Shown one piece after another: positions 9,775-18,224 of a DNA stretch of 64,000 nt. Every line of letters begins with the position of its first letter. The stretch's first letter is position 1. The stretch is from positions 1-64,000 of the forward strand of contig CANKHA010000006.1 in the NCBI GenBank assembly GCA_947481685.1, read 5' to 3'. Origin of the DNA: Bradyrhizobiaceae bacterium (GTDB lineage: Bacteria; Pseudomonadota; Alphaproteobacteria; Rhizobiales; Xanthobacteraceae). The position numbers and the translations under genes were made by a program. The notes beneath the pieces were generated by a model, which was given only the letters and a program-made list of their open reading frames with translations, was not told the DNA's origin and searched no databases.

Positions 9775-10647
9775 ATGGACCAACGGATTATCGATCTTTA
9801 CGACAGCTTCACGCACGGTTTCATCAACCGGCGCGATTTCATGGACCGGCTCGGCATCATGGCCGGCTCGACCGCGGCTGCTACGGCAATCTTGCCGATG
9901 TTGCAGAACAATTACGCTCTGGCTGAAACCGTCCCGGCAAACGATCCGCGGCTGGTCAGCGAGATCGTCAGCTTCGACGCACCGGGCGGCAAGGTCTCGG
10001 GCTATCTGGTGCGGCTGAAGGAAAAGGGCAAACGCCCGGCGGTCGTCGTCATCCACGAGAACCGCGGCATGAACCCGCATATCAAGGACGTCGCGCGCAG
10101 GCTCGCGCTCGAAGGGTTCCTGGCTTACGCGGTCGACTTCCTGTCCACCTCCGGCGGCACACCGGAAGACGAGGACAAGGGACGCGACATGATTGGCAAG
10201 CTCAACCTCGACGAAACCGAGAAGCAGGCGGTCGCCGCTGTGGCTTTCCTGGAAAAGCATGCTGAGTCCGCCGGCAAAGTGGGCGCGGTGGGCTTCTGCT
10301 GGGGCGGCGCGATGATGAATCGCCTTGCCGCGGCAAGCCCCGAACTTGACGCGGCCGTGGCTTACTATGGGCGCGCTATCTCGGCGGACAAAGTGCCCGC
10401 CATCAAGGCCCCGCTCCTTGAGCACTACGCGGAGAAGGATGACGGCGTGAATGGCGGCACGGCGGCCTTTAAGGCGGCGCTGGAGGCGAACAACAAGAAG
10501 TTCACGATGTACACCTATCCGGGCACACAGCACGCCTTCAACAATGACACGAGCGGCGAACGCTACAACAAGGAGCAGGCCACCATCGCCTGGGGCCGCA
10601 CGCTGGCCTTCCTCAAGGAAAACGTCGGTACCCCGCCCAAGGCGTAA
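9775..10647 (+). CDS. Dienelactone hydrolase family protein, probably Tat-exported
   Basis: A 290-residue alpha/beta hydrolase of the dienelactone hydrolase family. The Cys nucleophile is in GFCWGG (C175), the acid in AEKDDG (D222/D223) and the His in TQHAF (H253); Glu95 in HENRG matches the conserved carboxylate that polarises Cys in DLH. The N terminus has a twin-arginine pattern, NRRDFMDRLGIMAG (about 18-31), followed by an Ala-rich hydrophobic stretch, suggesting Tat export. The substrate is probably a lactone or ester. It follows the isochorismatase-fold gene closely and ends at a bidirectional terminator. Confidence 0.85.
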   Translation: MDQRIIDLYDSFTHGFINRRDFMDRLGIMAGSTAAATAILPMLQNNYALAETVPANDPRLVSEIVSFDAPGGKVSGYLVRLKEKGKRPAVVVIHENRGMNPHIKDVARRLALEGFLAYAVDFLSTSGGTPEDEDKGRDMIGKLNLDETEKQAVAAVAFLEKHAESAGKVGAVGFCWGGAMMNRLAAASPELDAAVAYYGRAISADKVPAIKAPLLEHYAEKDDGVNGGTAAFKAALEANNKKFTMYTYPGTQHAFNNDTSGERYNKEQATIAWGRTLAFLKENVGTPPKA

Positions 10648-10669
10648 CGCTCACGTCACCTCAAGCAAG

Positions 10670-10696
10670 AAAAAGGCCGCGCGTGCGGCCTTTTTT
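10670..10696. terminator. Bidirectional terminator between the DLH and TRAP genes
   Basis: Eleven-base arms (AAAAAGGCCGC and its complement) close a GCGT loop. An A-run on the left and a T-run on the right let it work in both directions between two convergent genes. Confidence 0.85.
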
Positions 10697-10717
10697 ATTG
10701 CCGCGACAGCGATCATG

Positions 10718-12463
10718 TCAGTTGCCGTAGAGATAATTCGGCAGCCACAGCGTCATCCCGGGCCAGATATACATGATGATCATGCAGAGAATGACCACCA
10801 GCATATAGGGCATCATACCGGCAAATATCTGGTTGAGCGTGACGTGCTTCGGCGCGACACCCTTGAGGTAAAAGGCCGACATCGCCACGGGCGGTGAGAG
10901 GAATGCGGCCTGCAAATTCACGAACACCAGTACGCCCCACAGGATCGGGTCGATGTTGAAATGCTTCAACAGCGGCAGGAAGATCGGCACGAAGATGATG
11001 ATGATCTCCGTCCACTCCAGCGGCCAGCCCAGAACGAAGATGATCGCCTGCGACAGAAGCATGAACTGAACGGGAGTCAGGTCGAAGGACAGCACCCAAT
11101 GCTCAAGCAACGCCTGACCGCCAAGAATGGCGAAAACGCCTGAGAAAATTGCGGACCCGACAAACAGCCAGCACACCATGGCCGTTGTCTTCGCCGTCAG
11201 AAACACCGCTTCCTTTGTTCGCTTCCAGTCCAGCGTGCGCGCGTGGAAAGCCAGGAGAAAGGCACCTGCCGCCCCCACCGCCGCAGACTCGGTCGCCGTC
11301 GTAATACCGAACAGAATGACTGCCAGCACGATGATGGTGAGGATGCCAAGCGGCATCACCGACGAGGTGAGGAGCTTGATGACCACCAGCCGGGACGCAT
11401 CGATGCGCGAATAGTAGCGGGCCATAACAAGCGCCACCAAGGCGACGATAATCCCGTAGGTAACATAGAAACCGGTCGCCGGGCCGCTCGCTGCGGGAGC
11501 TGCCGGGGCTTGCGAAAATCCTCCACCAAGCTGCTGCAGACCTTCCGGAGCAACGGCTTCCACCACCTGTTGATGGATGACGACGTACCACCAGATGCCC
11601 CACAGCGTCAGCACGAGCAGCGCGAGAGGGACCAGTGCGTAAGCTAGATTCGAGATCAGCGTCCAATAGGTGACGGGCTTGCCCTCTGCATCGAGCCGCA
11701 GTGCTTTTCCCGGCGAGAACAGCGCGGAAGCGAAAGCTATCACGGCATTGCGGGAATAAAGCTCCTGCATTTTCTGCAGCCAGGCGGGCACAGGAACCCG
11801 AGTCTGTTCTTCCGGCAAGGGCGGCGCGATCTTCGGATTAATCAGCGCCCAGCCGATGATGTAGACGAGGTAGAGGAAAGCCAGGAAGAAACCAGGAAAC
11901 ATTGCCGCGGCGTAAAGCTTGACCACCGACTGCCCCGCCACCGCCGCATAGACGATGATCATCACCGAAGGAGGGATCAGGATGCCGAGCGTGCCACCCG
12001 CGGTGATAACGCCAGCCGCGAGCTTCACGTCATAGCCTGCGCGCAGCATCGGGTTGAAGGCGATCACACCCATCAGCACGACAACGGCACCGACAAGACC
12101 GGAAGCGATGCCCCAGAAAGTGCAGACGATCAGCGTCGCCACCGCGAGCGAAGCCGGCACCCGGCGGAAGGCAAGCTGGATCGAATAAAACATCTTGTCG
12201 ACGAGCGCACCGCGCTCCATCACATATCCCATTAAGACAAATAACGGGATCGAGATCAGCACGTCGTTGGTCATGGCACCGTAAGTGCGCTGAACCATCA
12301 GATCAAAGACGCGGTTATGAATCCAGGATTCGCCGGGAACATAGAAAGCGATAAAACCGAAAAAGATGCCCAACCCCATCAGAGTGAAGGCGGTAGGAAA
12401 TCCCATCATGATTACGACCACGATGAGTCCCAACATCAACAGGCCGAGGGCGGGATCGCTCAT
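10718..12463 (-). CDS. dctM: TRAP transporter large permease (DctM / FcbT3-like)
   Basis: A 581-residue, highly hydrophobic inner-membrane permease, the ion-coupled transport subunit of a TRAP system. It is longer than the usual DctM of about 430 residues: an extra segment from about 225 to 385 contains a hydrophilic loop, one or two additional membrane spans and a Pro/Ala-rich stretch. Extended permeases of this type occur in the mannitol/chloroaromatic (FcbT1-2-3) TRAP class. Its start overlaps the dctQ stop by 4 nt. The solute is unknown; a carboxylate or keto acid is the default expectation. Confidence 0.9.
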   Translation of the reverse strand: MSDPALGLLMLGLIVVVIMMGFPTAFTLMGLGIFFGFIAFYVPGESWIHNRVFDLMVQRTYGAMTNDVLISIPLFVLMGYVMERGALVDKMFYSIQLAFRRVPASLAVATLIVCTFWGIASGLVGAVVVLMGVIAFNPMLRAGYDVKLAAGVITAGGTLGILIPPSVMIIVYAAVAGQSVVKLYAAAMFPGFFLAFLYLVYIIGWALINPKIAPPLPEEQTRVPVPAWLQKMQELYSRNAVIAFASALFSPGKALRLDAEGKPVTYWTLISNLAYALVPLALLVLTLWGIWWYVVIHQQVVEAVAPEGLQQLGGGFSQAPAAPAASGPATGFYVTYGIIVALVALVMARYYSRIDASRLVVIKLLTSSVMPLGILTIIVLAVILFGITTATESAAVGAAGAFLLAFHARTLDWKRTKEAVFLTAKTTAMVCWLFVGSAIFSGVFAILGGQALLEHWVLSFDLTPVQFMLLSQAIIFVLGWPLEWTEIIIIFVPIFLPLLKHFNIDPILWGVLVFVNLQAAFLSPPVAMSAFYLKGVAPKHVTLNQIFAGMMPYMLVVILCMIIMYIWPGMTLWLPNYLYGN

Positions 12464-13128
12464 GATTGCAACTCTGAACCCATGCCGCGCTGCCGCGCGG
12501 TCTCATCGATTTTCTGCGCACCTGCGATCGCGCGCTTGCGGTCCTCTTCATCCACGTACTCGCTGTGGGCCAACTGCTCTTCAATGACGTCGGTCTCGGC
12601 AACGTCCTTCAATCGCGCCGGCCACTCCCCGGTTTTCAGGCAGACGACGCAGCGCATGATTTCCGCAAGCCCCTGCAGCATCACCATCGCGCCGGCGATC
12701 GGTATGACGGTCTTGAAGTGATATACCGGCGGCCCGTCGGCCGTGACATTGGAATGTTCGGCGATGCGCCAGGAATCCCCGGCGTAATCGGCGCCGGCGT
12801 AAATCAGCGCGGCAATACCGGGCACGAAAAACACGACATAGAGAATGATATCCAGCGTGGCCTGCGTGCGCGGCCGCATCGAGCTGTAGAGGAAGTCGCC
12901 ACGCACGTGCGCGTTCTGCGCCAGCGTATACGCGCCGCACATCATGAACAGGGTGCCGTAGAGCATATTCTCCGCGTCAAAGATCCACGCAGTCGGCATG
13001 TTCATGATGTAGCGCTTGAAGACCTCCGTAACCACCATCAGCATCAATCCGATGATAAGCCAGGCCGCTGCCTTGCCCACCCAGGTGCTAATGCCGTCGA
13101 TCGCGTAGAGGATGCGCTGAGCGTTCAT
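12460..13128 (-). CDS. dctQ: TRAP transporter small permease (DctQ / FcbT2-like)
   Basis: A 222-residue four-helix membrane protein that pairs with DctM. Membrane spans are visible at about 18-40, 54-72, 92-115 and 145-165, followed by a charged cytoplasmic tail. Family elements include the EVFKRYIMNMP stretch and an aromatic-rich second helix. I begin at 13128 (MNAQRILYAIDG); the longer frame to 13209 would run into the hairpin behind dctP. It is translationally coupled to dctM by an ATGA overlap, and dctP lies upstream. Confidence 0.88.
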   Translation of the reverse strand: MNAQRILYAIDGISTWVGKAAAWLIIGLMLMVVTEVFKRYIMNMPTAWIFDAENMLYGTLFMMCGAYTLAQNAHVRGDFLYSSMRPRTQATLDIILYVVFFVPGIAALIYAGADYAGDSWRIAEHSNVTADGPPVYHFKTVIPIAGAMVMLQGLAEIMRCVVCLKTGEWPARLKDVAETDVIEEQLAHSEYVDEEDRKRAIAGAQKIDETARQRGMGSELQS

Positions 13129-13161
13129 TGGTGCGTACCGGGACACGGGAAACGAGAATAA

Positions 13162-13199
13162 CAAAGCACCATCCGGTTGTAACGCCGAATGGTGCTTTG
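13162..13199 (-). terminator. Hairpin between dctP and dctQ, likely partial terminator
   Basis: An 11-bp stem CAAAGCACCAT/ATGGTGCTTTG is extended inward by further pairs around a small loop. On the minus strand it lies just after dctP and before dctQM and is followed by a weak T-rich stretch (TTATTCTCG). This suits a leaky terminator or 3'-end stabiliser that raises binding-protein levels over the permease. Confidence 0.6.
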
Positions 13200-13215
13200 C
13201 AAAGTCCAATTATCC

Positions 13216-14358
13216 TTAGATTTTTGAAGCCGCGCCGTTGGCTCCGAAGTAGTGATCAAATGCCATGCGTCGGGGCACCACGGTGTCCTGCTCCCATTGC
13301 GTCACTCGCTTGGCGAAAACGATCTGCGACTGCACGATCTCCTTGAACAAGGGATTTTCCGCCGATTTCTTTTTCACCACCTCGTCGTAGATCTCGAGCT
13401 GTTTTTTCAGAATCGAGTCCGGCGTCTTGTAGAACTTGACGTTATCCTTCGTCTGCATCTCGACATAGTCCTTCGAGTAGCGGTCGAATGCTTTCCACGC
13501 CATGTCCTGTGACGCCGCCTCCACCGCGTTGGCGATGATGGCGCGAATCTTTTCCGGCAAAGCGTTGTATTTGTCCTTGTTGAAAGTGATCTCAAACTGC
13601 TCGGCGTTCTGATGATAGCTCTGCAGCATGCAAACCTTCGAAACGTCGGGGAAGCCGAGCGCCTTGTCCGAGGAGGCGTTGTTGAATTCCGCGGCATCGA
13701 GCAAGCCACGGTCCATGGCGGAAACGATTTCGCCACCAGGCAATGCATTCACTGCTGCACCCATCCCGGTGAAGACATCAATGGAGATGCCAACGGTGCG
13801 GTATTTCAGGCCTTTGAAGTCGTCGGCGCTGGTGACCGGCTTCTTGAACCAGCCGAGCGGCTGGGTTGGCATCGGGCCATACGGGAATGAAACGACATTC
13901 GCGCCGACCGAAGTGTAGAGCTTCTCAAGCAGTTCCTTGCCGCCACCGTATTTGTGCCAGGACAGCAGCATGTTGGCATCCATGCCCCAGCCGGGGCCCG
14001 ATCCCCACAGCGCCAAAGCGGTCTGCTTGCCGTAGTGATAGACTATCACGCCGTGGCCGCCGTCGAGCGTTCCCTTGGAAACCGCATCAAGCAGGCCGAA
14101 GGCCGGCACCACTGCGCCGGCGGGCAACACCTCTATCTTCAGATCGCCACCGGTCATGTCGTTGACCTTCTTGGCGAAGTCGAGCGCGTATTCGTGGAAG
14201 ATATCCTTCGACGGCCAGGTGCTCTGCCAGCGCATGCTGATAGGCCCCTGAGCCTTGACAACGTTTGGCGCCAGGACAACCGCACCGGCCGCAGCCACGC
14301 CCGCGTTACGCAGGAATTTACGACGGCTCGTCATAGACTTCGACTTATCGGATTTCAT
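13216..14358 (-). CDS. dctP: TRAP transporter substrate-binding protein (DctP / FcbT1-like), Tat signal
   Basis: A 380-residue periplasmic solute receptor. The N terminus has a twin-arginine motif, SRRKFLRNAG (11-20), then Ala/Val-rich residues to the cleavage zone near VKAQ, so Tat export is likely. Family signatures include LPAGAVVPAFGLLDAVSKG, the PYGPMPTQPLGWF region and the GLKYRTVGISIDVF stretch, whose Arg normally salt-bridges the carboxylate of the ligand. This suggests an organic-acid ligand, class unknown. GGGAGG lies 6-10 nt before the start. Inverted repeats upstream (14373-14407) may be regulatory. Confidence 0.9.
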   Translation of the reverse strand: MKSDKSKSMTSRRKFLRNAGVAAAGAVVLAPNVVKAQGPISMRWQSTWPSKDIFHEYALDFAKKVNDMTGGDLKIEVLPAGAVVPAFGLLDAVSKGTLDGGHGVIVYHYGKQTALALWGSGPGWGMDANMLLSWHKYGGGKELLEKLYTSVGANVVSFPYGPMPTQPLGWFKKPVTSADDFKGLKYRTVGISIDVFTGMGAAVNALPGGEIVSAMDRGLLDAAEFNNASSDKALGFPDVSKVCMLQSYHQNAEQFEITFNKDKYNALPEKIRAIIANAVEAASQDMAWKAFDRYSKDYVEMQTKDNVKFYKTPDSILKKQLEIYDEVVKKKSAENPLFKEIVQSQIVFAKRVTQWEQDTVVPRRMAFDHYFGANGAASKI

Positions 14359-14372
14359 TTTTCCCTCCCGAT

Positions 14373-14407
14373 CTGCATTTGCAGAATGACGGACGTTTCA
14401 GACGTCC
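14373..14407. promoter_or_regulatory. Two inverted repeats upstream of dctP
   Basis: CTGCA-TT-TGCAG (14373-14384) and GGACGT-N5-ACGTCC (14391-14407) lie 15-50 bp before the dctP start. Spacing and symmetry suit dimeric regulator binding. No regulator gene is adjacent, so the controlling protein is unknown. Confidence 0.35.
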
Positions 14408-14606
14408 AATTGCTTCGCCATAAACCGGCGTTGTTCGTAGTCTGGCCGGATTGCTGGTATTTCACAAGTGATGTTCAATACTTGGCATCATCGACGTTAG
14501 GCGTAGTCATCTTCCGCCACTTGCAAACCGTTCCCGGAGAAACGCCCGATTTACCCGAGGCGCGCAGGCCCATGCGCGAATTCATGGTTGAACAGGAGAA
14601 CACCGC

Positions 14607-16355
14607 GTGAGACGGATTATTTCCAACCTCGCCATCATTTGGCGGCTGGCGGCGCCATATTTCCGATCGGAGGAGCGCTGGGTAGCGCGGCTGCTCCTGG
14701 CGTCCGTGATCGCCATCGAATTGGCGTTGGTCGCCATCGACGTGCTGATCAACCAGTGGAACAACCGGTTTTATAATGCACTGCAGGATCGCAACTGGGA
14801 GACCTTCGTCAGCGAGTTGATGTTCTTCTGCCTGCTGGCCGCCGCCTTCATCCTGCTTGCGGTCTATCAGCTCTACCTCAATCAATGGCTCCAGATTAGC
14901 TGGCGGCGATGGATGACGGCGCGCTATCTGGATCATTGGCTGACCGGAGCCAATCATTATCGCATGCAACTTCTCGGCGACGCTGCCGACAATCCCGACC
15001 AGCGCATCGCTGAAGACGTCCAGCAGTTTATCGACAAAACGCTGCAGATTGGCATCGGTCTGCTCAGTTCAATCGTCACGCTGGTGTCCTTCGTCGTGAT
15101 TCTGTGGGGTCTTTCATCTGATGCACCCCTCGTCCTGTTCGGCCGCGAAATGCCGATCCCTGGTTATCTGGTTTGGGCCGCGCTGATCTACGCCATGGTC
15201 GGGACAGTGTTTACGCATTTCATCGGCCGCAAGCTGGTGGGCCTCAACTTCATGCAGCAACGCTACGAAGCCGACTTCCGCTTCAATCTCGTGCGCGTGC
15301 GCGAAAACTCCGAGCAGATTGGCTTGCTGGAAGGAGAAAAGGCCGAAACCAACCGGCTGCTCGAGCGCTTTGCTCGCGTGGTGGCCAATTGGTATCAAAT
15401 CATGACGCTGCAAAAACGGCTGACCTTCTTCACTGCCAGCTATCGTCAAGCATCCGTGGTGTTTCCGTACATCATGGTCAGTCCGGCTTATTTCTCCGGC
15501 GCCATGCAGCTGGGCGGCATGATGCAGACGGCATCTGCTTTTGGGAGCGTGCAAGGCGCGCTCTCCTTTTTCATCACGACCTACACTCAAATTGCAGAAT
15601 GTGCGGCGGTGATCGAACGCCTGGACGGCTTCGACAAGACCGTGGTTGCAGCCCGCGATGCCGCGGTGACGCCGCCGGTGGTCGAAGTACAAAGGCTACC
15701 CGGAGCAAGTTCCCTCGACATCGGCAAACTCGTGCTGCGTCTTCCCAACGACAGGCCACTGGTGGAGGCCGACGGTATCAGCATCAAGGCCGGGGATCGC
15801 GTGCTGGTCACGGGCCCTTCGGGCTCCGGCAAATCGACGCTGTTCCGCGCCATTGCGGGCATCTGGCCCTTCGGTTCCGGCACGATCTCAGTCCCCGCAG
15901 AGGCCGAGGTGATGCTGCTGCCGCAGCGGCCCTATTTTCCGATATCCCGTTTGAGTTCAGCCATCGCTTATCCCTCCGAACCGGGAACCTTCGACGATGA
16001 GACCATCAAGGAGGCGTTGCACGCCGTCGGGCTGCCGGCCATGGCGGACAGGCTCGGCGAAGAAGGACATTGGAACCGCATGCTCTCGCTCGGCGAGCAG
16101 CAGCGCCTCGGCGTGGTGCGGGCATTGTTACACGCGCCGGACTATCTGTTCCTCGATGAAGCAACCGCCTCACTGGACGAGCCGGCGGAGGCGAATGTCT
16201 ACCGGTTGCTGCAGCAGCGTCTGCCACGCACCACCGTCGTTTCGATCGGCCACCGCTCGACGCTGGCCGAATTCCATAACCGGCGGCTTACGCTGGTGGC
16301 GGACGGAAACCTCTATCGCCTGCGCGAGACACTGGTCGAAGCACCGGCGCAATAA
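14607..16355 (+). CDS. ABC transporter fused permease/ATPase, SbmA/YddA (ABCD-like) family
   Basis: A 582-residue half-transporter. The N-terminal half (about 20-320) is an SbmA/BacA-type membrane domain (SWRRWMTARYL and the DNPDQRIAEDV signature near 125-135). The C-terminal half is an ABC ATPase with Walker A GPSGSGKST (about 402), signature LSLGEQQR (about 492) and Walker B YLFLDEA (about 512). Relatives such as YddA and Rv1819c move peptides, cobalamin or other hydrophilic cargo; the cargo here is unknown. The start is GTG at 14607, supported by AGGAG 8 nt upstream. dctP is divergent upstream. Confidence 0.9.
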   Translation: MRRIISNLAIIWRLAAPYFRSEERWVARLLLASVIAIELALVAIDVLINQWNNRFYNALQDRNWETFVSELMFFCLLAAAFILLAVYQLYLNQWLQISWRRWMTARYLDHWLTGANHYRMQLLGDAADNPDQRIAEDVQQFIDKTLQIGIGLLSSIVTLVSFVVILWGLSSDAPLVLFGREMPIPGYLVWAALIYAMVGTVFTHFIGRKLVGLNFMQQRYEADFRFNLVRVRENSEQIGLLEGEKAETNRLLERFARVVANWYQIMTLQKRLTFFTASYRQASVVFPYIMVSPAYFSGAMQLGGMMQTASAFGSVQGALSFFITTYTQIAECAAVIERLDGFDKTVVAARDAAVTPPVVEVQRLPGASSLDIGKLVLRLPNDRPLVEADGISIKAGDRVLVTGPSGSGKSTLFRAIAGIWPFGSGTISVPAEAEVMLLPQRPYFPISRLSSAIAYPSEPGTFDDETIKEALHAVGLPAMADRLGEEGHWNRMLSLGEQQRLGVVRALLHAPDYLFLDEATASLDEPAEANVYRLLQQRLPRTTVVSIGHRSTLAEFHNRRLTLVADGNLYRLRETLVEAPAQ

Positions 16356-16382
16356 AAAACGGCGGCTCCAGAGGAGCCGCCG
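16353..16382 (-). terminator. Intrinsic terminator of the TorF-like porin gene
   Basis: A 10-bp GC stem, CGGCGGCTCC/GGAGCCGCCG, with a 3-nt loop. On the minus strand it is followed by TTTTTTATT, a classic intrinsic terminator, and it overlaps the end of the convergent ABC gene. Confidence 0.88.
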
Positions 16383-16409
16383 TAATCAACTCGAAGTCAG
16401 GCTTGAAGC

Positions 16410-17240
16410 TTACTTGATCGCCGACAGGGTGGTGTCGAACGAGAGCTTCACGATGCCAGTCGTACCGCAGTAGTTCGTGCCGCCGACCATCGCGAAGCAC
16501 TCAGCTTTGCTCAGGCTTGTGTCGCTGTAGCGGAAGTCCAGCGTGGCAGCCTTGTAGGTGAAGCCAATGCCGGCGTTCCAGAAGGTCGTGTCGGTCGCAA
16601 AGGCAAGAGCGAGCGTATTCTCGTAGCCCTGGTAACCAATTTCACCCGAGATGTAGGTGCCCTGACCGGCGAAGATGCTCCACGGCAACGTTGCCTTCGC
16701 GGTACCGGACACCCAGAAGTAGCTGTCGCCGAAGTTCGCGAAGTTGTTGCTGTACACGCCGTTGGCGCCGAGGGTCAGCCAGTCGTTAACAGTCCATGCC
16801 ACCTTGGCGTAGACTTCGCCGAAGTCGCCATTGCTCTCGCCGACCGGGATGAGAAGCGGGTTGATGCCAGGATATTTGTAGTAGGTGAAGCCGAAATCAA
16901 AGGCGAAGGCGCCGAAGGTCGGGCGGATACCGCCGTAGATATCGTATTCCGCGTCAGCAAAACCGGTCCAGAGGCTATAGCCAGCGATACCGGCGTAAAG
17001 CTGGAGGTTCGGATTGATGTTAAAGCGGGGCTCGACGTAGCCAGAAACGCCCGCCTTGCGGTCGGACTGGGAAATGCCGCGCAGAACATAGTCGCTGGCA
17101 AGAGCGGTACCGAAGGCGATATCCCACGGCGAGACATAAACCGGCTCAGCGACCTTGGCCGCTTTCATCGGCATATCCGCGGCAATTGCCGGCATCGCAA
17201 AGCCGACCAGCGCAACTACTGAAAGAACAACTTTCCGCAT
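16410..17240 (-). CDS. TorF-family putative outer-membrane porin
   Basis: A 276-residue protein with a Sec signal peptide (1-20, cleavage AIAA). The rest alternates polar and aromatic residues like a small beta-barrel, with repeated Trp/Tyr-Gly strands (ASDYVLRGISQSDRK, QLYAGIAGYSLWTGF, FDFGFTYYKYPG). The RGISQSD signature near the first strand marks the TorF/Gcw_chp porin family. Two late cysteines (about 258 and 266) may form a disulfide. Substrate unknown. It is a single gene with a strong terminator. Confidence 0.85.
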   Translation of the reverse strand: MRKVVLSVVALVGFAMPAIAADMPMKAAKVAEPVYVSPWDIAFGTALASDYVLRGISQSDRKAGVSGYVEPRFNINPNLQLYAGIAGYSLWTGFADAEYDIYGGIRPTFGAFAFDFGFTYYKYPGINPLLIPVGESNGDFGEVYAKVAWTVNDWLTLGANGVYSNNFANFGDSYFWVSGTAKATLPWSIFAGQGTYISGEIGYQGYENTLALAFATDTTFWNAGIGFTYKAATLDFRYSDTSLSKAECFAMVGGTNYCGTTGIVKLSFDTTLSAIK

Positions 17241-17769
17241 TTTTTTGACCCCTGTTCCTGTAAATCATGGCGCAAACAGAACGCGCGCCTCCAAATCTCG
17301 CCAAAATCTAAACAAGGGGGACCGCATTGCAGCAAGTTGAAAGACTCAGCATTTGCTGCCTTTTTAGGCGAATCCGAGCGCTCAACAATAAACCGCCATT
17401 GAATGTGCTGGGCTGTGACAGAAAAGACACAAGAATGCGACGCCAAATGGGGAAAACTTTTCCGAACTGGGGCGCGCTTAGGCACTAAAGCGCGGAATAT
17501 TCTTCCTCTGGAACCTCAAAAGGCGCGCCTGATCCGAGTCGCCATATGGCGGAACCCATTCGGCAGGGTGCGAGGCAGCGTCACCGACTCGCTTTGGGCC
17601 GCCCGGATGAATGTGCATCCCACGGTTCGCTCATCAGGATTTTAGAAGATTTCGTTTGGGAGGCTGAGGCCGGGACGTGCCTCGAGTTTTCGCGGCCCGT
17701 TCCGCCGTGTAAAGCGGCGAAGCGCGTGGACACCCTGCGGCAAGGCATCCACGCGCTTGTTATCGCAGC
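17241..17769. other. Intergenic region without a convincing gene
   Basis: About 530 bp between the TorF-like gene and the histone-like gene. Short frames here on both strands have no signal peptide, domain or convincing RBS. The only clear structure is the hairpin at 17720-17758. The stretch next to 17241 must hold the porin promoter on the minus strand. Confidence 0.5.
17720..17758 (-). terminator. Hairpin after the histone-like gene
   Basis: An 11-bp perfect stem, AAGCGCGTGGA/TCCACGCGCTT, with a 17-nt loop. On the minus strand it begins 12 nt after the histone-like stop codon. There is no good T-run, so it may be a Rho-linked or processing structure. Confidence 0.55.
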
Positions 17770-18105
17770 TTAGGTCTTGCTGCCGTCAGAGCCGTCGTTG
17801 CTGCTGAACGGGTTGATGTTGCTGATCATCGAACCGAACGTGCTGGTTTCTGCCGGCGCCGGAGCGGGCTTCGCCTTCGGCTTGCGGCGCTTGACGGCCT
17901 TCTTCTTCGGCGCAGCCTTCTTCGCGGCGGTCTTCTTCTTGGCGCCGCCGCGCTTCATCTTGCTGACCTTCTTCTTGCTCGCCTTCTTGCTGGCCTTCTT
18001 GCTGGCCTTCTTGGCGCCAGAACGCTTCGCTGCCTTGCGCGCCGGGGCCTTCTTTTTCTTCGTCTTCTTCGTCGCCTTGCTCTTCTTCTTCGCCTTCTTT
18101 GCCAT
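17770..18105 (-). CDS. Histone H1-like Lys/Ala-rich protein
   Basis: A 111-residue protein whose first 75 residues are almost entirely Lys, Ala, Arg, Ser and Thr, with repeats such as KKASKKASKKASKKK and AAKKAAPKKKA. This resembles the C-terminal domain of eukaryotic histone H1 and bacterial Hc1/AlgP-type proteins that bind and condense DNA non-specifically. A Pro/Ala linker (about 78-87) leads to a short acidic tail (SSNDGSDGSKT). DNA or RNA compaction is inferred from composition only. It is transcribed alone between glcF and the TorF-like gene. Confidence 0.75.
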   Translation of the reverse strand: MAKKAKKKSKATKKTKKKKAPARKAAKRSGAKKASKKASKKASKKKVSKMKRGGAKKKTAAKKAAPKKKAVKRRKPKAKPAPAPAETSTFGSMISNINPFSSNDGSDGSKT

Positions 18106-18224
18106 GGTGATCTCCTGTTGGCGCTACCTATGGGCGCTCAGCCTCGTTTCAGCGGGTCTTCCGCGAAACGATTGCCGCCGCACTCGATTGCAAATTTCCG
18201 CCGGCAGAGGACGCCGTACGGTAC

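Noticed and set aside
17403..17773. Small plus-strand reading frames in the 17.2-17.8 kb gap
   Set aside because: No start signals, no hydrophobic or domain pattern, and overlap with a hairpin.
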